The translations under genes were made by a program, and so were the position numbers. The notes beneath the pieces are model-generated. The model worked only from the letters and a program-made list of their open reading frames with translations. It was not told the DNA's origin and made no database searches. This document shows, one piece after another, positions 1 to 6,957 of a DNA stretch of 64,000 bases. The DNA lies in contig JAEZTJ010000025.1 of the NCBI GenBank assembly GCA_023421505.1, forward strand, positions 1 through 64,000. Direction: 5' to 3'. How positions within the stretch are numbered: the first letter of the stretch is position 1; each line of letters starts with the position of its first letter. This DNA is from Bacillota bacterium (GTDB taxonomy: Bacteria > Bacillota > Clostridia > Lachnospirales > Lachnospiraceae).

Positions 1-63
1 GCTCAGTGGTGGAGTATCGCCTTGCCAAGGCGAGGGTCGCGGGTTCGAATCCCGTCTCGCGCT
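1..63 (+). tRNA. tRNA-Gly (GCC), 5' end cut by the window edge
   Basis: The anticodon loop cttgccaag places GCC at 24-26. The T-arm gggttcgaatccc and the acceptor 3' strand ctcgcgc (56-62) follow, with discriminator base T at 63 and no encoded CCA. About the first 11 bases of the tRNA (5' acceptor strand, start of the D-arm) lie outside the window. The 3' half is the attachment site of the islands that follow, so the gene stays intact after integration. Confidence 0.95.
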
Positions 64-64
64 T
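42..64 (+). other. attL-type attachment core inside tRNA-Gly
   Basis: The 23 bases from the T-loop to one base past the discriminator recur exactly at 5555-5577 and, with one mismatch over 22 bases, at 4124-4145. Tyrosine integrases commonly use tRNA 3' ends as attB, so this copy is the tRNA-side junction of a tandem island array. Confidence 0.85.
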
Positions 65-74
65 CATTGAAAAG

Positions 75-114
75 TATCGCTAATCCTTATAAATCAAGGG
101 TTAGCGATTTTTTG
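75..114 (+). terminator. Rho-independent terminator behind tRNA-Gly
   Basis: Stem tcgctaatcctt (77-88) pairs with aagggttagcga (96-107), 11 of 12 positions, and is followed by a T run. It lies just inside the island side of the attachment core, so the tRNA terminator in use is probably supplied by the inserted DNA. Confidence 0.8.
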
Positions 115-127
115 TTACTTGAAAAAC

Positions 128-147
128 ATGTGTGCAGGATGTGTGCA
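128..147 (+). repeat. Paired ATGTGTGCA repeats, left island end
   Basis: Two direct copies of atgtgtgca occur at 128-136 and 139-147, an 11-base period. A similar pair occurs at the right ends near 4045-4065 (period 12) and 6819-6839 (first copy starts with t). Position at both element ends suggests arm-type integrase binding sites; this is inferred. Confidence 0.55.
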
Positions 148-170
148 ACATCCTTTTATGTCTCAAACCG

Positions 171-965
171 CTATAACGCTATGTCCATATAGGCACGATT
201 TTTTTCGATTTCATTGTAATTGTAGATATAGCCTTTCGTTGTATCGGTATCCTCATGGCCCATATACACACTGATTTCTTCTAAAGGCATGCCCTTTGCA
301 TACAAACGACTGGCAAAGGTTCTTCGTATACAATGGCTGCTCTTGAACGTGATTCCGGCATCTCTGCAATACTTCTCCAACCAGTAGTTAAAGCTTCTGC
401 TCGTCATTCTTTCACCATTCGCCTGCGTAAAAAGATATTCACTGTCAGGTGAAAGCTTTTTCACCTCTTCCAGAATCTTTTTCGCCTTTTTAGATAAGGG
501 AATGGTCCGATAGCCGGCGGAAATATCATGTTTCACGTATTCCACAACCTTGAAGCCTTTGCGGATATATACTCCGTCTACTCTTTCCTCATCGACAATC
601 TCCATCTTATGAATATAGACTTCACCATCAAGCATATCTTCCTTTTGCAGAACTACCAGTTCGCCTATCCTTGTTCCGATTTGGAAGTCCATCAAAATCG
701 TATAAGCTTCCATGGTTTCTTGCTGATAGAGAAAATCTTCAAGGACTTCCATTTCTTTTTCGAGATAGAGCCTAGAACCATCCTTTTTCTTTTGAATAGA
801 GCGGAACTTTACGTCCGTATGTGTGTTAAGAAGCGGATTTACCGTTAGTATCTCCATATCAATTGCTATCTGATAGACAGAATTCAGGATAGTTTTCATG
901 TTGTTAAATTCTTTTCTGGAAAACTTAAATGTGGAAATGGAATTATTCAGAAAATCATTCAGCAT
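171..965 (-). pseudogene. Tyrosine integrase, C-terminal catalytic part of an amber-split gene
   Basis: This 264-codon open frame carries the catalytic domain of a phage/ICE-type tyrosine recombinase: first Arg in GTRIGEL, HxxR in HCIRR, the GH of YMGHED and the nucleophile Tyr in KGYIYN. It is in the same frame as the 981-1388 open frame upstream. The two are separated only by TAG (981-983) and five sense codons, so together they make about 405 residues, the usual integrase length. Its own first ATG (963-965) lacks a good ribosome site. It lies next to tRNA-Gly and would have driven integration there. The gene is probably inactive unless the amber codon is suppressed or re-initiation occurs. 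Confidence 0.85.
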
Positions 966-980
966 TTTAGTTGTTATTTT

Positions 981-1388
981 CTAAATGGGAATCATGACAA
1001 GCTTATTATCAGCATAATACTTACGCCAATGTTGCTCATCCCGTTTGACAGTCTTAATATCAATTGTACCTTCTACAGACTGCTTTCCTCGCTTTTCTAC
1101 CCACATTTCATATAAATCGCTGATAGTATAATCACTTTTACGGTCATTATAATAATCGTAAAGTTTACTAATCAGTTCTACATACGATGGTGCGGCTATC
1201 TGTTGTCTTTCTTCGTCTTCTTTCCTTACGGTGGTTATGAAGCATCCATCCTTCCGAGAACTGATGGAATATGGATGACGCTCTTTTACATAGTTTTCTT
1301 TGGTCATATTTATTTTTATTGCGACTTCTGTTGCATCCAAGATACCACATTCATAAGCTTCCTGCAAGATAGATAATGCATCAAGCAT
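981..1388 (-). pseudogene. Tyrosine integrase, N-terminal DNA-binding part of an amber-split gene
   Basis: The 135-residue product has an arm-binding-like N-terminus (with SSRKDG) and the helical core-binding start (YTISDLYEMWVEKRG). The start ATG at 1386-1388 has AGGAGGT nine bases upstream, so this is the authentic start of the full gene. Translation ends at TAG 981-983 in the middle of the core-binding domain. The codons after the stop continue the same frame into the catalytic half. A point nonsense mutation is the simplest reading. Confidence 0.8.
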
Positions 1389-1515
1389 AATAATGTGACC
1401 TCCTGTTATTGTTTTTGAAACACTTTTTTTCGCGTTTCATAGAACAATATGACATTTGATTTTAAAAACAAAGCTTTTTTCTGAAATATGCTCGCAGATC
1501 CTGCGGGCATAAGAG

Positions 1516-1893
1516 TTAGCGTAAATAATGCTCTGCAATGATATTGATTCGATTATGACCAAGGCACCTACTGGCTATTAGCATAGCGCGCTTATCATAG
1601 CAGACACCTTTCAGGTCACTCCTGCAATGATAACGTTCGTTCTTTGGCATCTTTTCTATCGGTCTGGCTAATGTATTGTAGATTTCGGTACAATAATTAC
1701 TACGATAAGAATGAACATCCATGTCAGGAACATAGGACCATACTTTACAGTTACCGGCTTCCTTCATTCGATTTACAATTGCATCAACATTTGAAATGAT
1801 AGGGGATTCCCGGTATCTGCCGCCTTTTGCTCCACTGGTAGCAGCTATGTAATAAATTCCGTTCTTAAAGACTAATTGTGTACCCTTAAGCAT
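1516..1893 (-). pseudogene. Second tyrosine-recombinase-like protein, C-terminal part (frameshifted)
   Basis: The 125-residue frame contains the second half of a recombinase-like catalytic domain: an HSYR box (HxxR), then LGHNRINIIAEHYL with the Gly-His and a Tyr in the expected spacing. It overlaps the end of the 1872-2441 frame by 22 bases in a different frame. Joining the two after the GLRKKEF box-I arginine restores one protein of about 300 residues. The ATG at 1891-1893 is therefore unlikely to be a true start. I remember similar proteins as phage-integrase-family genes of firmicute mobile elements. Confidence 0.7.
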
Positions 1894-2441
1894 TTAAATT
1901 CTTTCTTACGTAACCCGGTTGCTTTGCAGAATTTTATAAATTCCCCGTTCTTTGTTTCAGAGAAATTCTTATCACGTTTTGCTGCTTTCCGACTTCTGGT
2001 GATACCTGACCTATGACGTACCGCTGTTTTAATAAAATCCTCTGTCGTACAGTCAAAAGCTTTCGCAAGTGCACACGCTTCCAGCTTCTGCGAATGAGGA
2101 GCCAGCACAGCCCTTTCCTTAAGCCATTCGTCTACATACTGCCTGCATTCGGAAAGCATCCTGCATCCATAATGTTCCTTACACCATTTTACAAAGTAAC
2201 AGGCATGTTTCTGATAATCCTGAAAGGTACTCCAAGTATAAATCTTATGGATGGAAATACGTTCTTGATAACTTAACATTGCCTTTGCATCCTTTTTCCG
2301 CTTCTCTTTCAGAAGCGCGCGTTCAGCCCTCTGGTCATCATATTTTGAATGACCGATTGCCATTTTAGACTTCAATTTCATCTCTACTTGATGAATTAAT
2401 GATTGATGTTTCTTTTCTCTGTTACGAGCCATTTTTACCAC
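1872..2441 (-). pseudogene. Second tyrosine-recombinase-like protein, N-terminal part (frameshifted)
   Basis: The 189-residue frame starts with a basic stretch (MARNREKKHQ) and has a core-binding-like helical region (WSTFQDYQKHACYFVKWCKE). It ends just after box I (TGLRKKE) with an out-of-frame tail. One lost base near TGCTTAAG would explain the shift into the 1516-1893 frame. The second Met (MARN) may be the start. Together with the amber-split integrase it forms the left module of the island. A fragment of its homologue is preserved at 5812-5896. Confidence 0.7.
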
Positions 2442-2980
2442 GTCCTTTGATTGTATTTATAAGTTAAAGCTGAGCACGCACCAATTTAGTTAAATCACAG
2501 GCACCTAGTGATTATTAACTCCTACGGATACAGTCAAAGGGTATCCAGCCTGACCATTATTAACGGAGTGATTTTTAATGGTCTACAATCTCCAAACAGT
2601 GGTTTTTTTATAAAGTTCAACTACAGATACGTCTTATGTCAAGAAAACTTCGTTCTCTCTTCTTTTCTTCTTACAGACCGCCGGTTTACCGGCAATAAGG
2701 TTTTATCAGTGAACTGATATCACCTTACGAAAGCAAAATAAATTTTGTTTTCAGTCTGTTTGTTTCATTTGTTTGTTATTTTTAATATGTTTTTGTTTGT
2801 TTTGTTTTCTCCTTTCGTCATGAATACAATTCTAATATGCTATTATTCATTCAATGATATCGAAAAAAATGACATGATTAACCGTTTACTCGAAGAAATA
2901 ACAAGTAACCGTTATCATGTTCATAAAAACAGATGTACACTTCTACAATTGTGTAGAAAATACACTTTCGTGGTAATATT
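2442..2980. other. A+T-rich intergenic stretch, no gene supported
   Basis: Short open frames here are T-rich and low in complexity and have no recognisable domain or ribosome site. Visible structure: a small GC hairpin gccggtttaccggc (2680-2693), an adjacent hairpin atcagtgaactgat (2707-2720), a TTTG-rich tract around 2755-2815, and an imperfect palindrome ttctacaattgtgtagaa (2942-2959) just upstream of the cargo-gene promoter, which could be an operator. Confidence 0.5.
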
Positions 2981-3009
2981 TGACTTGCTATATTAAGATA
3001 GTTATAATA
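2981..3009 (+). promoter_or_regulatory. Sigma-A type promoter of the GpsA-like cargo gene
   Basis: TTGACT (2981-2986), a 17-base spacer, then TATAAT (3004-3009). The start codon is 55 bases further on. The nucleoside phosphorylase cargo gene has the same box sequences and spacing at 5906-5934. Confidence 0.75.
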
Positions 3010-3063
3010 AAGACAATTGCAGTATTCTATAAATTACTTACAACTTATAAAGGAGATACAAAC

Positions 3064-4020
3064 ATGAAAATAGCAGTAATTGGCTGCGGTCGATGGGGCT
3101 CATTGATAGCGTGGTATTTAGATAGTATTCAACATGAGGTTATATTATATGGACGGGAATCATCAAAGAATATGCAACGTTTTTTAAGTGATAGAAAAAA
3201 CGATTTATTGCAATTACCTGATTCGGTGACCCTTTTGACTGATTTAGAATGTATTTGCGATACAGACGTAATAGTTATCTCTGTTAATTCGCAAGGATTA
3301 CAAGCATTAATGGATGAAATAAAAATATTAAATCCTAAAAATAAGATATTTGTATTATGTATGAAAGGTATAGAGATTTCAACCGGCCGAAGACTTTCAC
3401 AAGTTGCTACAGATAATTTGGATTATTCAAATGAAGTGGCAGTATGGCTCGGTCCTGGACATGTACAAGAATTTTATAAAGGAATACCAAATTGTATGGT
3501 TATAGATAGCAATAATGAGACAGTAAAAAAATTGTTAGTAGATAACTTCTCCAGCAACCTAATTCGATTTTATTATGGTCAAGATTTAATAGGAAACGAA
3601 ATCGGTGGAGCAGCTAAAAATGTAATAGGAATTGCAGCAGGAATGCTTGATGGTCTTGAACTATCAACATTAAAAGGGGCATTAATGTCAAGAGGAACCA
3701 GAGAGGTAGCTAGGCTTATCAAAGCAATAGGAGGAAATGAACTATCTGCTTATGGTTTATGTCATCTTGGTGATTATGAAGCAACCATATTTTCGGTATT
3801 TAGTCATAATAGACAGTTTGGCGAATCATATGTTAGAAATGAACAATATCATGAATTAGCTGAAGGATATTACACTGTAAAAGCTTTGATGAATCTTGGT
3901 AAAAACTATGGTGTTGATTTACCGATAAGTTCAGCCGTATATGATATCCTCTATAAAGATAAAAACGCAAAAGAAGTTCTTGAAACCTTATTTACTAGAA
4001 GTCTAAAAAATGAATTTTAA
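3064..4020 (+). CDS. NAD(P)-dependent glycerol-3-phosphate dehydrogenase-like protein (island cargo)
   Basis: The 318-residue protein resembles GpsA, which interconverts dihydroxyacetone phosphate and sn-glycerol 3-phosphate. Visible motifs are the Rossmann GxGxxG (GCGRWG, residues 7-12) and the substrate-domain signature GNEIGGAAKNVIGIAAGM followed by a region where family members have GLxGLGDL; here that reads GLCHLGDY. Many otherwise conserved positions are changed, so this is a divergent paralogue, not the obvious housekeeping enzyme. ATG 3064 is chosen because AAAGGAGA lies eight bases upstream; the longer frame from 2980 has no ribosome site. It is the only cargo gene between the recombinases and the attachment copy at 4124. 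A role in phospholipid supply or in defence is open. Confidence 0.8.
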   Translation: MKIAVIGCGRWGSLIAWYLDSIQHEVILYGRESSKNMQRFLSDRKNDLLQLPDSVTLLTDLECICDTDVIVISVNSQGLQALMDEIKILNPKNKIFVLCMKGIEISTGRRLSQVATDNLDYSNEVAVWLGPGHVQEFYKGIPNCMVIDSNNETVKKLLVDNFSSNLIRFYYGQDLIGNEIGGAAKNVIGIAAGMLDGLELSTLKGALMSRGTREVARLIKAIGGNELSAYGLCHLGDYEATIFSVFSHNRQFGESYVRNEQYHELAEGYYTVKALMNLGKNYGVDLPISSAVYDILYKDKNAKEVLETLFTRSLKNEF

Positions 4021-4044
4021 ATACTCATAAAAAAGCATTCACAC

Positions 4045-4118
4045 ATGTGTGCAACCATGTGTGCAGATAATTAACAGAAGCCGCAAACCTCCTATTTATC
4101 AGTATTTACGTGTGCGGG
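4045..4118 (+). repeat. Right-end repeat of the first island
   Basis: About 75 bases, beginning with two ATGTGTGCA copies (4045-4053, 4057-4065) and ending cgtgtgcggg, match 6819-6893 at roughly 85 percent by eye. The attachment core follows immediately at 4124. Position and the paired motif suggest the island's right-arm integrase/excisionase binding region. Confidence 0.7.
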
Positions 4119-4123
4119 GATTT

Positions 4124-4145
4124 GTTCAAATCCCGTCTCGCGCTT
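4124..4145 (+). other. Second copy of the tRNA-Gly attachment core
   Basis: Twenty-two bases equal the tRNA 3' end (43-64) with one change (a for g at 4128); the last 17 are identical. No tRNA body precedes it. It marks the junction between the first island (65-4145) and a second unit. Confidence 0.85.
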
Positions 4146-4149
4146 ACGA

Positions 4150-4176
4150 AATCCCTTGATTTTCAAGGGATTTTTT
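4150..4176 (+). terminator. Hairpin terminator behind the second attachment copy
   Basis: atcccttga (4151-4159) pairs perfectly with tcaagggat (4163-4171) and runs into T residues. The sequence differs from the hairpin at 77-107 but holds the same place relative to the core. Confidence 0.75.
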
Positions 4177-4284
4177 GTTGCGCTGATATTTGCACTACTA
4201 TTTTTTAGTCTTTTGTCGCTCTTTTTCAGAGCTTCATTCATAATATTCAGGTTCTCTTGTTCCGTATTGGGATTATAAATGTAG

Positions 4285-4521
4285 CTAAGTGCAACTGACT
4301 TCATTATACATATAGTCTTGAAATTTGCGATAGCTGAACTTCTCTTTCTATAATTCGGTTATGGAGATTTTCTTACAATCCTTCTTTTTATCATGAACAA
4401 TGGGAATAGCAATAACATGCCTATGAGGTGTTATTTTCCCTTCAGGAAAGAGTGCTTTCATTTCTTCGTCCTTAGGGTGAAAAATCTCATCACGATGAAC
4501 AGCGGCAGATAAAATTATCAT
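4285..4521 (-). pseudogene. Fragment of a MobV/Pre-type plasmid relaxase
   Basis: Reading from ATG 4519-4521, the frame gives LSAAVHRDEIFHPKDEE and then ITPHRHVIAIPIVHDKKKD, which matches the HxDE...TPHxH metal/catalytic region and the following strand of MobV-family relaxases. A TAG at 4348-4350 follows ISITEL where these proteins normally have Trp, and the same frame continues KEKFSYRKFQDYMYNEV, the expected next segment, before ending at 4285. Both protein ends are missing. It indicates that this second unit descends from a mobilisable element. Family assignment rests on motif memory. Confidence 0.6.
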
Positions 4522-4818
4522 TTAAGCTTCATAAGGAATCGCATTTTTATTATTTTATTACCTTATAAAGCTGCTCATTTGAATTTATTTAATTGTTAGA
4601 CGAATAATGTATACACAATTTTTAGTAAGTGTAGGAAATGCTCATTGAAAATAGGTGTATCCAGATTTTTGTAAAAATATATTTAATTATTGTTTTCAAT
4701 ATGGTATTATGATTTAGGAATTTCTTATAAATATGAATTTATCATTGAGTTGAGTAATTCATATTTGTTTCACAAAAGCGAAGTGAAGATTATTTATATA
4801 ATCGACAGGAGGAAAACA

Positions 4819-5406
4819 ATGAAAATATTAGTTTTTATGGGCAGTCCAAGAAAAAACGGTGATACGGCAACCCTACTGAAATCATTTTTTACTGAGTTAG
4901 AGATTAAAGGAGCAGAAGTTAAGACAATTTTCCTTTATGATAAAAAGATTGCTCCATGTTTAGAATGCTTTCAATGCCAAGATAAATTAGGTGAATATGG
5001 TTGTTCAATACATGATGATATGTACGATATATCAGACGAAATCTTGAAGGCGGATTGCTTTATTTTAGCTAGTCCGATATATATCTGGTATTGTACTGCT
5101 CCAATGAAAGCAATGCTTGACCGTTTTTATGGACTTCACAAATATTATGGAAAGCAACGTGGGCCGAGTCTGCTGGAAGGAAAAATGTGCGGAATAATTG
5201 CTACATGTGGTTATGACCTCGAATATGGTATAAGCCCTTTTGAAGATGGAATTAAACGATTTTGCGAGCACTTTAAAATTAAGTATATTGGGAAGGCTGC
5301 TGTACAGAAAAATGAAGGCGATGATGTAGATAAGTTTGAAACGGAAGATTCAAAGAAAGTAGCTGTTGATTTTGCTGAAAAGGTAATCAGGTGTTGCACA
5401 AAATAA
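4819..5406 (+). CDS. Flavodoxin-fold NAD(P)H-dependent oxidoreductase (island cargo)
   Basis: The 195-residue protein begins MKILVFMGSPRKNGDT, the FMN phosphate-binding loop of the iron-sulfur/FMN-reductase family, and has the CLECFQC cysteine cluster and ASPIYIW that line the flavin site. Such proteins reduce small substrates or metals with FMN; the substrate cannot be read here. ATG 4819 has AGGAGG six bases upstream, while the in-frame extension to 4690 lacks one. It is the sole intact gene between the attachment copies at 4124 and 5555. A related enzyme lies at 25700-26278. Confidence 0.85.
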   Translation: MKILVFMGSPRKNGDTATLLKSFFTELEIKGAEVKTIFLYDKKIAPCLECFQCQDKLGEYGCSIHDDMYDISDEILKADCFILASPIYIWYCTAPMKAMLDRFYGLHKYYGKQRGPSLLEGKMCGIIATCGYDLEYGISPFEDGIKRFCEHFKIKYIGKAAVQKNEGDDVDKFETEDSKKVAVDFAEKVIRCCTK

Positions 5407-5554
5407 GCATAATACGAAGTTCAACAAATTTGTAACGCAAATTTCAAATAATCAAGTAAAATTTCTGCACATAAAAATATGTGCACTATTATGTTCACAT
5501 ATTTCAGAAGTGGATGAAACCCCTTTCTTTTCAGTCTTTGTAGGATGGGATTAT

Positions 5555-5577
5555 GGTTCGAATCCCGTCTCGCGCTT
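5555..5577 (+). other. Third copy of the tRNA-Gly attachment core
   Basis: Twenty-three bases identical to 42-64. The preceding bases are not tRNA-like. It bounds the second unit (4146-5577), which has no integrase of its own, as expected for a cis-mobilisable element that relies on neighbouring functions. Confidence 0.88.
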
Positions 5578-5621
5578 AATAAAAAGAAGGTTCATCCGAA
5601 AGGGTGGACTTTCTTTTTATT
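5578..5621 (+). terminator. Long hairpin behind the third attachment copy
   Basis: aataaaaagaaggttcatcc (5578-5597) pairs with gggtggactttctttttatt (5602-5621), about 17 of 20 positions with some G-T. The T-rich 3' arm fits a terminator that could work in both directions. Confidence 0.6.
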
Positions 5622-5663
5622 CTAATCCAAATCAGATTCAAACTCATACAGACCGAACATTAA

Positions 5664-5707
5664 GAAGAACAAGAATGGAGGCTCATACGCCGAGATTCTT
5701 GTTCTTC
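5664..5707. repeat. Perfect 13-bp inverted repeat
   Basis: gaagaacaagaat (5664-5676) and attcttgttcttc (5695-5707) are perfect complements around an 18-base loop. No T run follows, so it is not a clear terminator. It lies in decayed island DNA with no supported gene. Confidence 0.6.
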
Positions 5708-5780
5708 AGACGGCTTTGCGTAAGCAAAGATGTTGCGAGGACGTCGCGGGTCAACGGCTTACGAAGGTTACTACGGATCC

Positions 5781-5896
5781 CTGCAATACTTCTCTAATAA
5801 GTAATTAAAGCTTCTGCAAATGAGGAGCCAACACAGACCTTTCCTTAAGCCATTCGTCTACATACTAACTGCATTCGGAAAGCATCTTACATCCTT
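5781..5896 (-). pseudogene. Fused fossil of both island recombinases
   Basis: 5781-5817 matches integrase bases 364-400, and 5812-5896 matches second-recombinase bases 2085-2168, each with a few changes. The two parts join at agcttctgc, a nine-base string present at both ancestral positions, so an internal deletion of about 1.7 kb between short repeats is the likely cause. No usable reading frame remains. The fossil sits where the recombinases would lie relative to the following cargo gene. Confidence 0.8.
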
Positions 5897-5905
5897 TAAC
5901 GTAGG

Positions 5906-5934
5906 TTGACTTACTATTTTAGGAAATGTATAAT
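5906..5934 (+). promoter_or_regulatory. Sigma-A type promoter of the nucleoside phosphorylase cargo gene
   Basis: TTGACT (5906-5911), 17 bases, TATAAT (5929-5934). The boxes and spacing are identical to the promoter of the other cargo gene at 2981-3009, and the start codon follows at 5990. Confidence 0.75.
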
Positions 5935-5989
5935 TGGACAAAATCGAAAAATTTATTTAAAAAGTTTGTACCACGAGAGGAGAATAAGG

Positions 5990-6808
5990 ATGGATTATGA
6001 AAGATTAATAAATGGAATGAAAAGATTCGGTTCTGATGAAACCGATATCTGTATGCATGGATTAGGGATAGCACCTAGCCAAATTCATGATAATGTAGTT
6101 ATTGCTCCATGGTGGGAACCAGCAACCCTTCCCGGATTAGGTAAAGCGGAATTTTTAAGTGAGTCTGATTATTCTGCTATTAAGATTTGGAACATTGTTT
6201 CAGATAATATTAAGATTACATATATTAAAACAGGAATTGGTGCTCCAGTGTTAATGGATGCACTTTTATCATTAGGTATTACATCTTGTAAAAAAGTTCT
6301 TTTTATAGGGTCTGTTGGTGCTTTAAGTTCTGAAATTGGAATTGGAGATATTGTTATTCCTGAATTTAGTATTTGTGGAGATGGCGCTAGTCGATATATA
6401 GCTTCTGATTCGCTTATAAACAATGATGTGTTTGGTAAAAAAATATTTCCTGACTCAGATTTATTAAAAATAGTTCAAAATAACACAAAAAGAATTTGCT
6501 TGCAAAATAATGTGAAGTGGCATGTTGGAAAGACATTCAGCATTGATACAATATTTGCCCAGTATGCTCACCTTGATGAAATATTAGAAATGGGTTGTAA
6601 TGTTATTGAAATGGAAACTGCGGCGGCATTTTATGCTGCCCAAATAGCTCATATTCCTATGGCAGCAATTTTTAGTGTATCAGATAATACTATATCAAAT
6701 AAATCACTGGTTAGCGGACGAACAGAGGAAGAAATGAATTATCGAAAGTATGTACGACGTGAGTTATTTCCTCAAATAATTCTAGAAACATTACATTGCC
6801 AAAATTAA
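5990..6808 (+). CDS. Purine/uridine phosphorylase-family protein (island cargo)
   Basis: The 272-residue protein has the PNP_UDP_1 signature: glycine-rich FIGSVGALSSEIGIGDIVIP in the middle and VIEMETAAAFYAAQ near residue 205, where the Glu-Met-Glu binds ribose, followed by FSVSDN. Family members cleave nucleosides with phosphate or hydrolyse nucleosides such as methylthioadenosine. Its N-terminal 60 residues are longer than in the small bacterial enzymes. ATG 5990 follows GGAGAATAAGG; the longer frame from 5906 would start inside the promoter. It replaces the GpsA-like gene in an otherwise parallel layout (fossil recombinases before, right-end repeat after). Confidence 0.8.
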   Translation: MDYERLINGMKRFGSDETDICMHGLGIAPSQIHDNVVIAPWWEPATLPGLGKAEFLSESDYSAIKIWNIVSDNIKITYIKTGIGAPVLMDALLSLGITSCKKVLFIGSVGALSSEIGIGDIVIPEFSICGDGASRYIASDSLINNDVFGKKIFPDSDLLKIVQNNTKRICLQNNVKWHVGKTFSIDTIFAQYAHLDEILEMGCNVIEMETAAAFYAAQIAHIPMAAIFSVSDNTISNKSLVSGRTEEEMNYRKYVRRELFPQIILETLHCQN

Positions 6809-6818
6809 ATAATATTTT

Positions 6819-6893
6819 TTGTGTGCAACTATGTGTGCAGATAAAATAATAGAAGTCGCAAACCTGCTATTTATCAGTATTTGCGTGTGCGGG
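6819..6893 (+). repeat. Right-end repeat of a third, decayed island
   Basis: Matches 4045-4118, including the paired TGTGTGCA motifs (6819-6827, 6831-6839) and the terminal cgtgtgcggg. The attachment core that should follow is gone: the sequence goes directly to gatgctgatttc. This marks the fossil right end of the unit carrying the nucleoside phosphorylase. Confidence 0.7.
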
Positions 6894-6957
6894 ATGCTGA
6901 TTTCATAAATTAATGGAAAAAGTATATTTATTTAAAAATTGCTGTTGGAGAAATCAT

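Noticed and set aside
1860..1900. Programmed -1 frameshift in the second recombinase
   Set aside because: The local A-TTT-AAA does not satisfy the slippery heptamer, and no downstream hairpin is evident; a lost base is simpler.
2508..2996. Two short plus-strand frames upstream of the GpsA-like gene
   Set aside because: Low-complexity Phe/Val/Leu-rich translations of T-rich DNA, no ribosome sites.
3064..4020. Housekeeping gpsA
   Set aside because: Island location, own promoter, and altered GLxGLGDL region point to a divergent accessory paralogue.
4092..4304. 70-residue minus-strand frame
   Set aside because: It runs through the attachment core at 4124-4145 and its terminator, so it is a chance frame made by integration. 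It has no ribosome site.
5510..5797. 95-residue plus-strand frame
   Set aside because: It crosses the third attachment core, a terminator hairpin and the start of the integrase fossil; no homology or ribosome site.
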